From positions 2,108,001-2,172,000 of the forward strand of contig NZ_CP159833.1 in assembly GCF_047730175.1 (NCBI RefSeq): a DNA stretch of 64,000 nt, read 5' to 3'. The stretch comes from Marifrigoribacter sp047730175. GTDB taxonomy: Bacteria; Bacteroidota; Bacteroidia; Flavobacteriales; Flavobacteriaceae. Below the pieces are notes generated by a model. The model did not search any database. It was not told the origin of the DNA and saw only the letters and a program-made list of their open reading frames with translations. This document shows positions 57,265 to 64,000 of the stretch, piece after piece; the stretch's first letter is position 1; every line of letters begins with the position of its first letter. A program made the translations under genes and the position numbers.

Positions 57265-59493
57265 TTAATTTTTCAATAAACTTGAATATTTACCTATATT
57301 TCCTTTTTTAATTCTAACTTCTTTATTATCATCTATTAAGATATAATTTGGTGCGTCAGGAAACCTCAAATCACTATATAATGAGTTTTCATTTGCACCT
57401 TTTTCGGTCACATCTTTTCTATTTGCTACAATATGCCATGAAAATAAAGCATTAGAATTTCCAGATTTAAGTTCTTTTACAAAAAACCCTTGTAATGATT
57501 TTTGAGAAACATATACACCATTACATTCACCTTCTAATTGAATAAAGACTTTAAGCGGATGTTTATTGTCTACAATAATGTTTTTTGACAACGTTTTGTC
57601 TAAATTGATATAAGCGTTTCCGTTACTTAATTTTCCTGTTCCATAATCTTCAAAAAGTACTTCTGGAGCTTCAGTTGCAAACATAATTTTATCTTTCCCG
57701 TCTGATCCTTCTACAATAGTTGAAACGGCACCATTTCCAATTATTTTATAATTGATACTTCCATATCTTGCTCCTGTATAAGCGTATGAAGAATTTGAAC
57801 TTGAACCACCACTATAAAAATATCCCCCATAATACATATTACTTCCTCCCACTTGACTCGCATTTGTATGTCCAGCTAATTGAGCTCTTGGATCTCTTGC
57901 ATCTGCATCGATAGCACTACCCGTATAGTTGGTTTGAAATCTAGCAGCTTCAATTATTCCTAAAGATGTGATTGGTCCCTCGGTTAATGTGTATAAAGCT
58001 AGATCTGTAGCATTTGAATTTACTCCCACATTCATTATTTGACCAGATGAAATAGATGTAGTGCTACCTGATACGACACGCAAGCCCATATTAGAACTTA
58101 AGGAGACTTGCTTATCTGTTACCGCCAGAACACCATTAGCACCATCATTTCCTGTTCCCCAGCCAATAACTCCTCCTGTTAGAAATGCGCCATCTGTATA
58201 TGCAGTTGTTCCAAAAATACCATGTGTATTTGCAGAATATGAATAGGTTCCAAGTCCGGTTCCTGTATTTAATGATACCGTTGTATCACCAGTACCAGTA
58301 TTTAAAGCGTAAACACCAACTCCTGCTCCAGAGGCATATGCATTGATAGCATATTCATCACTACTTCCAGTAACTGTAAATCGATCTCCAACATCGGGGG
58401 TGTTGTTATTTATACTCACACGACCATCGTTTACCACTCTCATTCTTTCAGAATTATTTGTTCTAAAAACCAAGGTTGTATCATCTAATGTTCCTAAAAA
58501 ATCATTTACTGGATTTGTTCCTGCATTTCCTTGCAGTGACCAATCTTTACCATTGGTGCCATCCATTGCAATCCATTTATTAGTATCCCAGTAATAGTAT
58601 CCTGGAGAAACAGCCGAATTACCACTACTGGCAGTATTGGTATTATATACCAAAAGTCCGTTAGGAAGACTTCCACCATTTGGATTAACCACCGGTGCTG
58701 AAACTAAAGTAGAGGTCAATAAAACTTTTGAAAAGATAACACCATTGGTACTACTTGTTACATCTAAAGCTCCCATAGGAGTATTGGTTCCAATACCAAC
58801 ACTATTATTTTCAGCTTCTACAAAAATCATATTTGCATTATCATTAGACTCAACTCTAAAGTTAACATCTTCACTATCTTCATTTAAAATAGATTCTAAA
58901 GCACTAGCTCTAAATCTTTCTAGGCTATTAGTTTTTATAACTACATCTTCAGCATTTGTAGTGCCAATAAAGTTTGTGCTTGAAAGTGTATTTGAGTTTC
59001 CTGAGGTTTTCCAATCATTAATAGTAATACTTGAATTAATGAGTATCCATTTAGAATTAGCAACATTATACTGAAATGTAACTGTTGAATATCTCCCGTT
59101 TAATACAAAATTTGTTTCGCCGGTACAAAATATTCCTCTAATATCTCCGGAGGTACTATGAACAATTGTCATTGATTGAGTAGTTGTATTTACAAAAGCT
59201 ACAATTTGTCCATCAGCACCTGTTTCTGGAATAATACTTTCAATTGAAAAAGAGGCCGTTGGTCCTTCTATTCTATAAATTGAAAATGGAGTTATACCTA
59301 GATCAATATTTGTATTAACACCATTTGAAAGGTTTATTGGAGCACCTTCTCTTAAAGATAATGCGCCAGCAACTTCCAATTGTGTTTTAGGGTCAACAGT
59401 TCCAATACCAACTTGGGCATTTACTATTGCGCTGAAAATTAAAGTAATTGAAACTAATAATAATTTAAATTCTGAGGTGAGGTTTTTTTTCAT
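57265..59493 (-). CDS. large secreted surface protein with VGIGT repeats
   Basis: A 742-residue protein with a signal peptide (about residues 1-26, ending IVNAQ). The first mature residues VGIGTVDPKTQLEV and a later copy VGIGTNTPMGALDV (about 231-244) are the flavobacterial version of a phage-tail-fibre-like stem motif. Further beta-rich repeats contain 'LLVYNTNTASSGNSAVSPGYYYWDTNKWIAMDG' (about 275-310). The C-terminus ('NYILIDDNKEVRIKKGNIGKYSSLLKN') is not a standard T9SS sorting domain, so the export route is unclear. It may be an adhesin or matrix protein. No enzyme motif was seen. Confidence 0.75.
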   Translation of the reverse strand: MKKNLTSEFKLLLVSITLIFSAIVNAQVGIGTVDPKTQLEVAGALSLREGAPINLSNGVNTNIDLGITPFSIYRIEGPTASFSIESIIPETGADGQIVAFVNTTTQSMTIVHSTSGDIRGIFCTGETNFVLNGRYSTVTFQYNVANSKWILINSSITINDWKTSGNSNTLSSTNFIGTTNAEDVVIKTNSLERFRASALESILNEDSEDVNFRVESNDNANMIFVEAENNSVGIGTNTPMGALDVTSSTNGVIFSKVLLTSTLVSAPVVNPNGGSLPNGLLVYNTNTASSGNSAVSPGYYYWDTNKWIAMDGTNGKDWSLQGNAGTNPVNDFLGTLDDTTLVFRTNNSERMRVVNDGRVSINNNTPDVGDRFTVTGSSDEYAINAYASGAGVGVYALNTGTGDTTVSLNTGTGLGTYSYSANTHGIFGTTAYTDGAFLTGGVIGWGTGNDGANGVLAVTDKQVSLSSNMGLRVVSGSTTSISSGQIMNVGVNSNATDLALYTLTEGPITSLGIIEAARFQTNYTGSAIDADARDPRAQLAGHTNASQVGGSNMYYGGYFYSGGSSSNSSYAYTGARYGSINYKIIGNGAVSTIVEGSDGKDKIMFATEAPEVLFEDYGTGKLSNGNAYINLDKTLSKNIIVDNKHPLKVFIQLEGECNGVYVSQKSLQGFFVKELKSGNSNALFSWHIVANRKDVTEKGANENSLYSDLRFPDAPNYILIDDNKEVRIKKGNIGKYSSLLKN

Positions 59494-59703
59494 AATTAAT
59501 CATTTATAGGAATAATACTACAAATAATTAATTATTTAGCAGCCTAAAAGTATATAATTTCGACAATATGTATTAAAATTTAACTTTTATGATTTATATC
59601 CTTAAAATTAAAAATGTCGTTATAATTATAAATTGTTGACGATAATTAATTATGTATCTAAAATAATTGTTATAATTACATATTCTTTAAAAAATAACCT
59701 GTT

Positions 59704-60624
59704 TTGTTCAATAAATTGCAACATGCTGAAAATCAAGAAATAGATTTGTCTTTGTTTTCTGTTTCAAATGGAACTTTAACTTTACGTAGAGAAGATTTAA
59801 TTCATCCATTTATTTCAGGTAATAAATTTAGAAAGTTAAAATATAATCTTCTAAAGGCTAAAGATGAAAATCAATCAATATTGCTAACATTTGGAGGTGC
59901 TTTTTCAAATCATATAGCAGCGGTTGCTTATGCGGGAAAAATTTCAAATATCAAGACTATAGGTGTTATTAGAGGGGAAGAATTACAATCAAAAATTAAT
60001 GAGAATCCGACCTTGTCTTTTGCACAATCTTGTGGAATGACATTTCATTTTATATCAAGAAGTAGGTATAGAACTAAAAATGATTCCTTTTTTTTAGATG
60101 AATTGCATCAACTTTTTGGTAATTTTTATTTAATACCAGAAGGCGGCACCAATGAATATGCAGTAAAAGGTTGTGAAGAAATAATATCTTCTAAAGATAT
60201 AGCATATGATTTTATTTGCTCTGCTGTAGGTACAGGAGGAACTTTAGCAGGGATTGTTAGGTCATCAAATTCTAGTCAAAAAGTAATAGGGTTTTCAGCA
60301 CTAAAAGGAATTTTTTTAACTTCAGAAATTAAAAAATATACTTCAAAAGAAAATTATACCATTACAGATGAATATTGTTTTGGAGGCTATGCTAAAATAG
60401 ATGTGCAATTAATTCGTTTCATTAATGAATTCAATGAAAAGACTGGAATTCTTCTGGATCCAATTTATACAGGTAAAATGATGTATGGCATTATTGATAT
60501 GTTGAAAAGGAAAAAATTCAAAGAAAATTCACGTATTTTAGCCATTCATACTGGTGGATTACAAGGAATTTCAGGTATGAATGACTTATTAAAAAGAAAA
60601 AATTTACCCCAAATAATTATATAA
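59704..60624 (+). CDS. ACC deaminase/D-cysteine desulfhydrase family PLP enzyme
   Basis: A 306-residue fold-type II PLP enzyme. The Schiff-base lysine is K41 in FISGNKFRKLKYN, 'LLTFGGAFSNHIAAVAYAG' (about residues 60-78) binds the substrate carboxylate, and 'CSAVGTGGTLAGI' binds the PLP phosphate. It could deaminate 1-aminocyclopropane-1-carboxylate or desulfurate D-cysteine; the distinguishing residues were not resolved. The only supportable start is TTG at 59704, preceded by an in-frame stop. The upstream 210 bases are AT-rich, with GTTATAATTA occurring twice. Confidence 0.85.
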   Translation: MFNKLQHAENQEIDLSLFSVSNGTLTLRREDLIHPFISGNKFRKLKYNLLKAKDENQSILLTFGGAFSNHIAAVAYAGKISNIKTIGVIRGEELQSKINENPTLSFAQSCGMTFHFISRSRYRTKNDSFFLDELHQLFGNFYLIPEGGTNEYAVKGCEEIISSKDIAYDFICSAVGTGGTLAGIVRSSNSSQKVIGFSALKGIFLTSEIKKYTSKENYTITDEYCFGGYAKIDVQLIRFINEFNEKTGILLDPIYTGKMMYGIIDMLKRKKFKENSRILAIHTGGLQGISGMNDLLKRKNLPQIII

Positions 60625-60625
60625 T

Positions 60626-61453
60626 ATGTATTTAAGAAACATTTTATTTTTACTCCTATGTGCTTTTCTATTTGGAAGTTGTAAATCTAAAAAAGAAGTA
60701 GTTACCTATAAGAAAAGAGTAAAGAAGGAACGAGTTGTTATTTCTGATAAAAAAGAAGAAATAGTAGAAGAACCAGAAGAGGTTCTGCTTAAAAAGAAAG
60801 AAGTTTCAAAAAACGCAACGTATGCAGAAATTGTGGAAACCTATATTGATAATTATAAAGATATAGCTATGCAAGAAATGATTTCGCATGAAATTCCCGC
60901 TAGTATTACTTTGGCGCAAGGTATTCTTGAAAGTGGAGCAGGTAGAGCTAATTTAACAAAGAAATCTAATAATCATTTTGGTATTAAATGCCATAAAGGT
61001 TGGACAGGAGAACGAGTATATCATGATGATGATGAGTCACAGGAATGTTTTAGAAAATATAAGAATCCAGATAATTCATTTATAGATCACTCCTTGTTTT
61101 TAACGCAAAGAAGTCGATATAAAGATTTATTCACTTTTAAATTAGATGATTATAAATCTTGGGCAAAAGGGCTTCGTAAAGCAGGTTATGCTACAGATCC
61201 AAAATATCCGTCTAAGTTAATTAGTATAATTGAACGCTATGAGTTATTTAAATTTGATGAACAAGTTTCAGGGAAAAACCCTAAGAAAAAGAAAAAAGAG
61301 AAGGTAGCTAAAAGAAACTCGTATGTTGTTAAGAAAGGAGATACTTTATATAGTATTTCTAAGCGTTTTAATATAACCGTAAAAGAATTAAAAAGTAAAA
61401 ATAGACTTAGATCTAATGAAATATCAATAGGTCAATCACTTTCCATAAAATAA
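60626..61453 (+). CDS. glucosaminidase-LysM lipoprotein
   Basis: A 275-residue lipoprotein. The signal ends FLFGSC (C19). A lysine-rich linker follows, then a glucosaminidase domain (about 68-210) with 'PASITLAQGILESGAGRANLTKKSNNHFGIKC' (catalytic E in ILESGAG) and 'FIDHSLFLTQRSRY', and a C-terminal LysM motif 'YVVKKGDTLYSISKRFNITVKELKSKN' (about 230-275). It probably cleaves peptidoglycan glycan strands during growth or division. It begins 1 base after the PLP gene stop and ends in a terminator. Confidence 0.92.
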   Translation: MYLRNILFLLLCAFLFGSCKSKKEVVTYKKRVKKERVVISDKKEEIVEEPEEVLLKKKEVSKNATYAEIVETYIDNYKDIAMQEMISHEIPASITLAQGILESGAGRANLTKKSNNHFGIKCHKGWTGERVYHDDDESQECFRKYKNPDNSFIDHSLFLTQRSRYKDLFTFKLDDYKSWAKGLRKAGYATDPKYPSKLISIIERYELFKFDEQVSGKNPKKKKKEKVAKRNSYVVKKGDTLYSISKRFNITVKELKSKNRLRSNEISIGQSLSIK

Positions 61454-61461
61454 AACACATA

Positions 61462-61490
61462 AAAAAACCATCTAATTTAGATGGTTTTTT
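61462..61490 (+). terminator. terminator after the LysM lipoprotein
   Basis: AAAACCATCTAA and TTAGATGGTTTT form a near-perfect stem around 61475, with A and T runs outside. It lies between convergent genes and probably serves both. Confidence 0.8.
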
Positions 61491-61509
61491 TATATGTTTT
61501 AAACTAATA

Positions 61510-61854
61510 TTACAGCTTACTTAACCATTTTTTGTATTGTTCGTCAGTTAAATATTTTTTTACTGTAGCTTTAAAAGTTGCGTCAATGTTCTTCTTATTA
61601 GATACAACAGTTGCATCAGTTGCACTTTTTCCGTTTACTTGCTTTCTGTAATTCACTTCTTTTTGAACAAAAGCTCTAAACAGTGTGCGTTGTTGATCAC
61701 CACTTAGCCCTAATTCTGCAGATAATTCAGCTACTTGAGTTTTAGCTACAACTTCTGCTTTTTGTTCATTTTGTTTTAAGCCTTGCGCATTTGTGCTTTG
61801 TACACTAAAGATCATTACTAGTGCGAATACAACTATAGTTAATAGGTTTTTCAT
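61510..61854 (-). CDS. small secreted helical protein
   Basis: A 114-residue protein with a signal peptide (about residues 1-23, ending TNAQG). The mature part is predicted helical, with 'LSAELGLSGDQQRTLFRAFVQKEVNYRKQ' and 'KKYLTDEQYKKWLSKL', resembling the L-T-x-x-Q pattern of Spy/CpxP-type periplasmic proteins but without the full motif. It is probably a small envelope protein. The palindrome TTACT-AA-AGTAA (61879-61890) upstream may be an operator. It shares its orientation with the similar gene at 61955. Confidence 0.6.
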   Translation of the reverse strand: MKNLLTIVVFALVMIFSVQSTNAQGLKQNEQKAEVVAKTQVAELSAELGLSGDQQRTLFRAFVQKEVNYRKQVNGKSATDATVVSNKKNIDATFKATVKKYLTDEQYKKWLSKL

Positions 61855-61954
61855 TTTAATAGATTTTTTATTTTAAGGTTACTAAAGTAATTATTTTATA
61901 ATGATAAATTACAATAATTAAGCCAAAATTCAAATTTCTATTAATTTAACTGTT

Positions 61955-62359
61955 TTACTTATGCTTTTTACTTCTCGATTTATTTCTGTTTTTATTTTGC
62001 ATGTTTGTTTCCCATTTATCAAACTGTTCTTTGGTTAATATAGATTTAAGCTCTTTTTTTTCTTCAATTCTATGATCTAATATTTCTTTTCTTTTTTCAA
62101 AAGATACTCCTTCTTTGTGCTCTTCTTTCTTTTCTTTTCTTTTAATCGTTTTATTTAACATAAGCGAATAAACTCTTTTCTCTTGCTGCTCAGTAAGGTC
62201 TAATTGCAAGGCCATTTTTTTAGTTCTTAATTCTGCAATTTGTTCGGGAGTGTAGTCCATGTTTTTACCATTTCTATGGTGTTTCCCTTCATCGTTTCCT
62301 GGTTGTGCTTGCAAACTAAAAGTAAGTAAGGCAAGACAGATAATTAATACATCTTTCAT
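61955..62359 (-). CDS. Spy/CpxP-like small periplasmic protein
   Basis: A 134-residue protein with a signal peptide (about residues 1-18, ending LQAQP). It has a histidine- and glycine-rich start, the helical motif 'MALQLDLTEQQEKRVYSLMLN' containing LTEQQ, and a lysine-rich C-terminus ('RNKSRSKKHK'). The layout resembles Spy/CpxP proteins, which act as periplasmic chaperones or stress sensors, but charge and length differ. It may have arisen from the same ancestor as the neighbour at 61510. No regulator is adjacent. Confidence 0.65.
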   Translation of the reverse strand: MKDVLIICLALLTFSLQAQPGNDEGKHHRNGKNMDYTPEQIAELRTKKMALQLDLTEQQEKRVYSLMLNKTIKRKEKKEEHKEGVSFEKRKEILDHRIEEKKELKSILTKEQFDKWETNMQNKNRNKSRSKKHK

Positions 62360-62458
62360 GATAATTGATTTTAAAATTAATATGGGTTTGACTTAAGATT
62401 ACTCCCTAGGTTTAATTACAAAATAATAAACTCATGTTAATTAATTTTTGAATAAAAA

Positions 62459-62480
62459 AAACCGCTCAAAAGAGCGGTTT
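62459..62480 (-). terminator. terminator of the dihaem cytochrome gene
   Basis: AAACCGCTC (62459-62467) and GAGCGGTTT (62472-62480) form a perfect 9-bp stem with an AAAA loop. Read on the minus strand it is followed by a T run, suiting the gene ending at 62507. Confidence 0.85.
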
Positions 62481-62506
62481 CTATATTTACTATTATATGT
62501 TAACTA

Positions 62507-64000
62507 TTATAGTGAGTCTAAGTATTCGAATAATAAGGTTTTCCCTTCTTCATGAAGAATAGTTCTCCCTAATAAAGGCATACTAAAACCAAAAGTTGTA
62601 CTATTAAAACGACTCTTTATTTCTTCTACGTTGCTTGTGATACCCGCATCCTCTATGGGAGTTTCAAACCTGTAATCTGTAAATAAAAAGGGAGGTACTT
62701 CACCACCTGGGCTGTGACAATGCGCACATTGCACATCTAAATATGCCCTTCCTCTATCAGATAAACTTAAACTAGTGTCCTCCCAGTTTGGAAGTATTGA
62801 AACTTCTGATGAACTTTGAATTCCATCTAATAATCCAATTTCAATAAAATAATCTAACTGATTTTGTCCTGTAAAAGATGGAACTAAATTCATGTTTCTT
62901 AATTTAGCACCAATTATAATAATTTCCTGATCGTATGAATGATGACACTGTATGCATTGATCAGCATTTGGAATTTCATAATTTAAACTTACTGTTGTTC
63001 CAGTTTCATTAATGAAATCAAAAGGTACAATACCACCACTATTGTCTAATACAGCTTCTGTTTGTGAATCATTCCAAACATAATTACCTAATAACCATTC
63101 TCCATTAATTTTAATTACAACTCTTGTTTCAATAATTTTAAGATCGTCAGCTACTCCATTTGTTTCATCTAAATCATAATAAAATGTTTTAGACATGATT
63201 GTATTATTTGGAAAATCAGGCAACAAATCATCGTTGTGATTCATTGTTTGACAATTAGGTAATCTTATAAGGCGTTGCTTTTTAGAGTAATCTGTATAAA
63301 GAGAGGTGTTTAATTCGTATGGTTGAACTCCATCGGCAGGAGCTATATCGCCAAGATTTCCTTGAAATATACCCATTTCTGAAAGCGTTGGCTTAAACTC
63401 TAGTGGAGTTCCTAAAAAAGTACACGTAATTGTATTGCTTATTTCAGATTCATTTCCTTCAGCATCTAAAGCGGTAACATACACACTATATTGGTTATAA
63501 TCTATCAGGCTAGAAACATCTGTACTTGTTTCTGAAACATTTTCTTGAGTTAATAAACCATCTACATAAACATTATAACCTGTAACACCTTCGTTGTCTG
63601 ATGACATTTCCCAAGAAGTTGACCATTTGTCTGTTGTACTATTTGTTATGACAAAGTTTTGAGGGCTTGTTGGTGGTTCTGTGTCAATTAATATGGTTGA
63701 TATATTAATTGTATTACTTGAATTAGATATATTTCCAGAATCATCAAAGGCTCTAACATAAATACTATAAGCTGTATCAGGAAGTAAACTTGAAATAGTT
63801 GTTGTTGTTTCTGAAATATTATCTAATACAATATCATCATTTAAAAACACTCTGTAGCCTTCTACATTTTGATTATCAGTTGAAGCATTCCAAGAAATTT
63901 GAATAGTGGTTTCCCCTATTGATGATGCAGTAAGATTTAAAGGGGAAGTAGGGCTTTGCGTATCTGTTACATTTGAATCATCATCACTTCCACATGAAGT
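62507..64000 (-). CDS. dihaem c-type cytochrome lipoprotein with fibronectin type III domains (5' end outside the window)
   Basis: The open frame runs past the edge at 64000. At the edge it reads TSCGSDDDSN, a lipobox with the acylated cysteine, so only a signal peptide of about 20 residues is missing. Three fibronectin type III-like repeats follow (such as 'PTSPLNLTASSIGETTIQISWNAS' and 'PPTSPQNFVITNSTTDKWSTSW'). The C-terminal part has two haem-attachment motifs CxxCH: CIQCHHSYD and CAHCHSPGG. It resembles the SO2930/HNE_0200-type dihaem proteins of unknown role. It is probably anchored to the outer membrane, possibly in extracellular electron transfer or oxidation. Confidence 0.85.
   Translation of the reverse strand, partial: TSCGSDDDSNVTDTQSPTSPLNLTASSIGETTIQISWNASTDNQNVEGYRVFLNDDIVLDNISETTTTISSLLPDTAYSIYVRAFDDSGNISNSSNTINISTILIDTEPPTSPQNFVITNSTTDKWSTSWEMSSDNEGVTGYNVYVDGLLTQENVSETSTDVSSLIDYNQYSVYVTALDAEGNESEISNTITCTFLGTPLEFKPTLSEMGIFQGNLGDIAPADGVQPYELNTSLYTDYSKKQRLIRLPNCQTMNHNDDLLPDFPNNTIMSKTFYYDLDETNGVADDLKIIETRVVIKINGEWLLGNYVWNDSQTEAVLDNSGGIVPFDFINETGTTVSLNYEIPNADQCIQCHHSYDQEIIIIGAKLRNMNLVPSFTGQNQLDYFIEIGLLDGIQSSSEVSILPNWEDTSLSLSDRGRAYLDVQCAHCHSPGGEVPPFLFTDYRFETPIEDAGITSNVEEIKSRFNSTTFGFSMPLLGRTILHEEGKTLLFEYLDSL

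Noticed and set aside
58637..59074. 145-codon plus-strand frame inside the large surface protein gene
   Set aside because: It lies fully opposite a continuous 742-codon gene and is low-complexity; a shadow of the codon pattern.
1..64000. tRNA, rRNA or known riboswitch
   Set aside because: No cloverleaf-type GTTCRANNC arms, rRNA stretches or recognisable riboswitch cores were noticed by eye in any gap.

Overview
The window comes from a low-GC member of the Bacteroidota, almost certainly family Flavobacteriaceae. Evidence: T9SS C-terminal sorting domains, a CarboxypepD_reg-like TonB-dependent receptor, DUF5606, DUF4295 and DUF5522 proteins, a PaaZ with an extra C-terminal domain, fused alpha/beta 2-oxoacid dehydrogenase E1, and many Bacteroidota promoters (-7 box TAnnTTTG). 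No tRNA, rRNA, CRISPR, phage or insertion-sequence transposase was seen. Most of the window is ordinary housekeeping chromosome; the accessory parts are about 16.5-20.4 kb, 40.0-42.2 kb and 48.2-53.2 kb.

Layout. 1-7.8 kb (minus): rluF (cut by the window edge), uvrB, a nucleoid-associated protein, a pRiA4b ORF-3-like protein, then a tight operon tsaC-cca-GNAT-ctaA. 8-15 kb: lipopolysaccharide/cell-surface glycan genes (two GT2 enzymes, a GT9 heptosyltransferase-like enzyme, two CDP-glycerol glycerophosphotransferase-like enzymes, a Kdo-kinase-like protein); three of them form an operon behind dapD. 15-16.6 kb: ruvX-def-DUF5606 from a promoter divergent to dapD. 16.5-19.3 kb: three minus-strand gene blocks separated by large imperfect hairpins. 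The short sequence that opens each block is the reverse complement of the one that closes it, the boundary logic of integron gene cassettes (exact for two blocks, one inserted base in the third). Two blocks carry damaged genes: an ECF sigma factor with an in-frame stop and a frameshifted CxxC protein. 19.5-20.4 kb: a repeat block, an HTH gene and an ORF made of ten exact 21-bp units. 20.4-36 kb: mazG, pepT, a TonB receptor, pyrD, a spondin-domain T9SS protein, a LysE exporter, an exonuclease/FAH/Hpt/cinA run, rpmB-rpmG-DUF4295, ftsY, rimO and a lipoprotein.

36-48 kb is a catabolic run on the plus strand: phenylacetate genes (thiolase, paaZ, enoyl-CoA hydratase, paaY) followed by branched-chain amino-acid catabolism (2-oxoacid dehydrogenase E2, branched-chain aminotransferase, fused E1). 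The run is interrupted by a GIY-YIG gene bracketed by hairpins, and E2 is frameshifted in a short A run. 48.2-53.2 kb is a block (ferritin-like gene with a frameshift at a slippery A8, a medium-chain dehydrogenase, thrC, thrB, lrp) bracketed by a near-perfect 72-bp direct repeat of the 3' end of an outer-membrane protein gene, as if the block had integrated there. 53-64 kb: the intact outer-membrane protein, a DUF4136 lipoprotein, hutU, a DUF5522 mini-gene, a large 'VGIGT' surface protein, an ACC-deaminase-like PLP enzyme, a glucosaminidase-LysM lipoprotein, two small secreted helical proteins and a lipoprotein with fibronectin III domains and two c-type haem sites, cut by the window edge.

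Several start codons were set from promoter position: where a TAnnTTTG box overlaps or lies downstream of the longest possible start, the next ATG is used. All coordinates and motifs were read by eye; no alignment or structure program was run.
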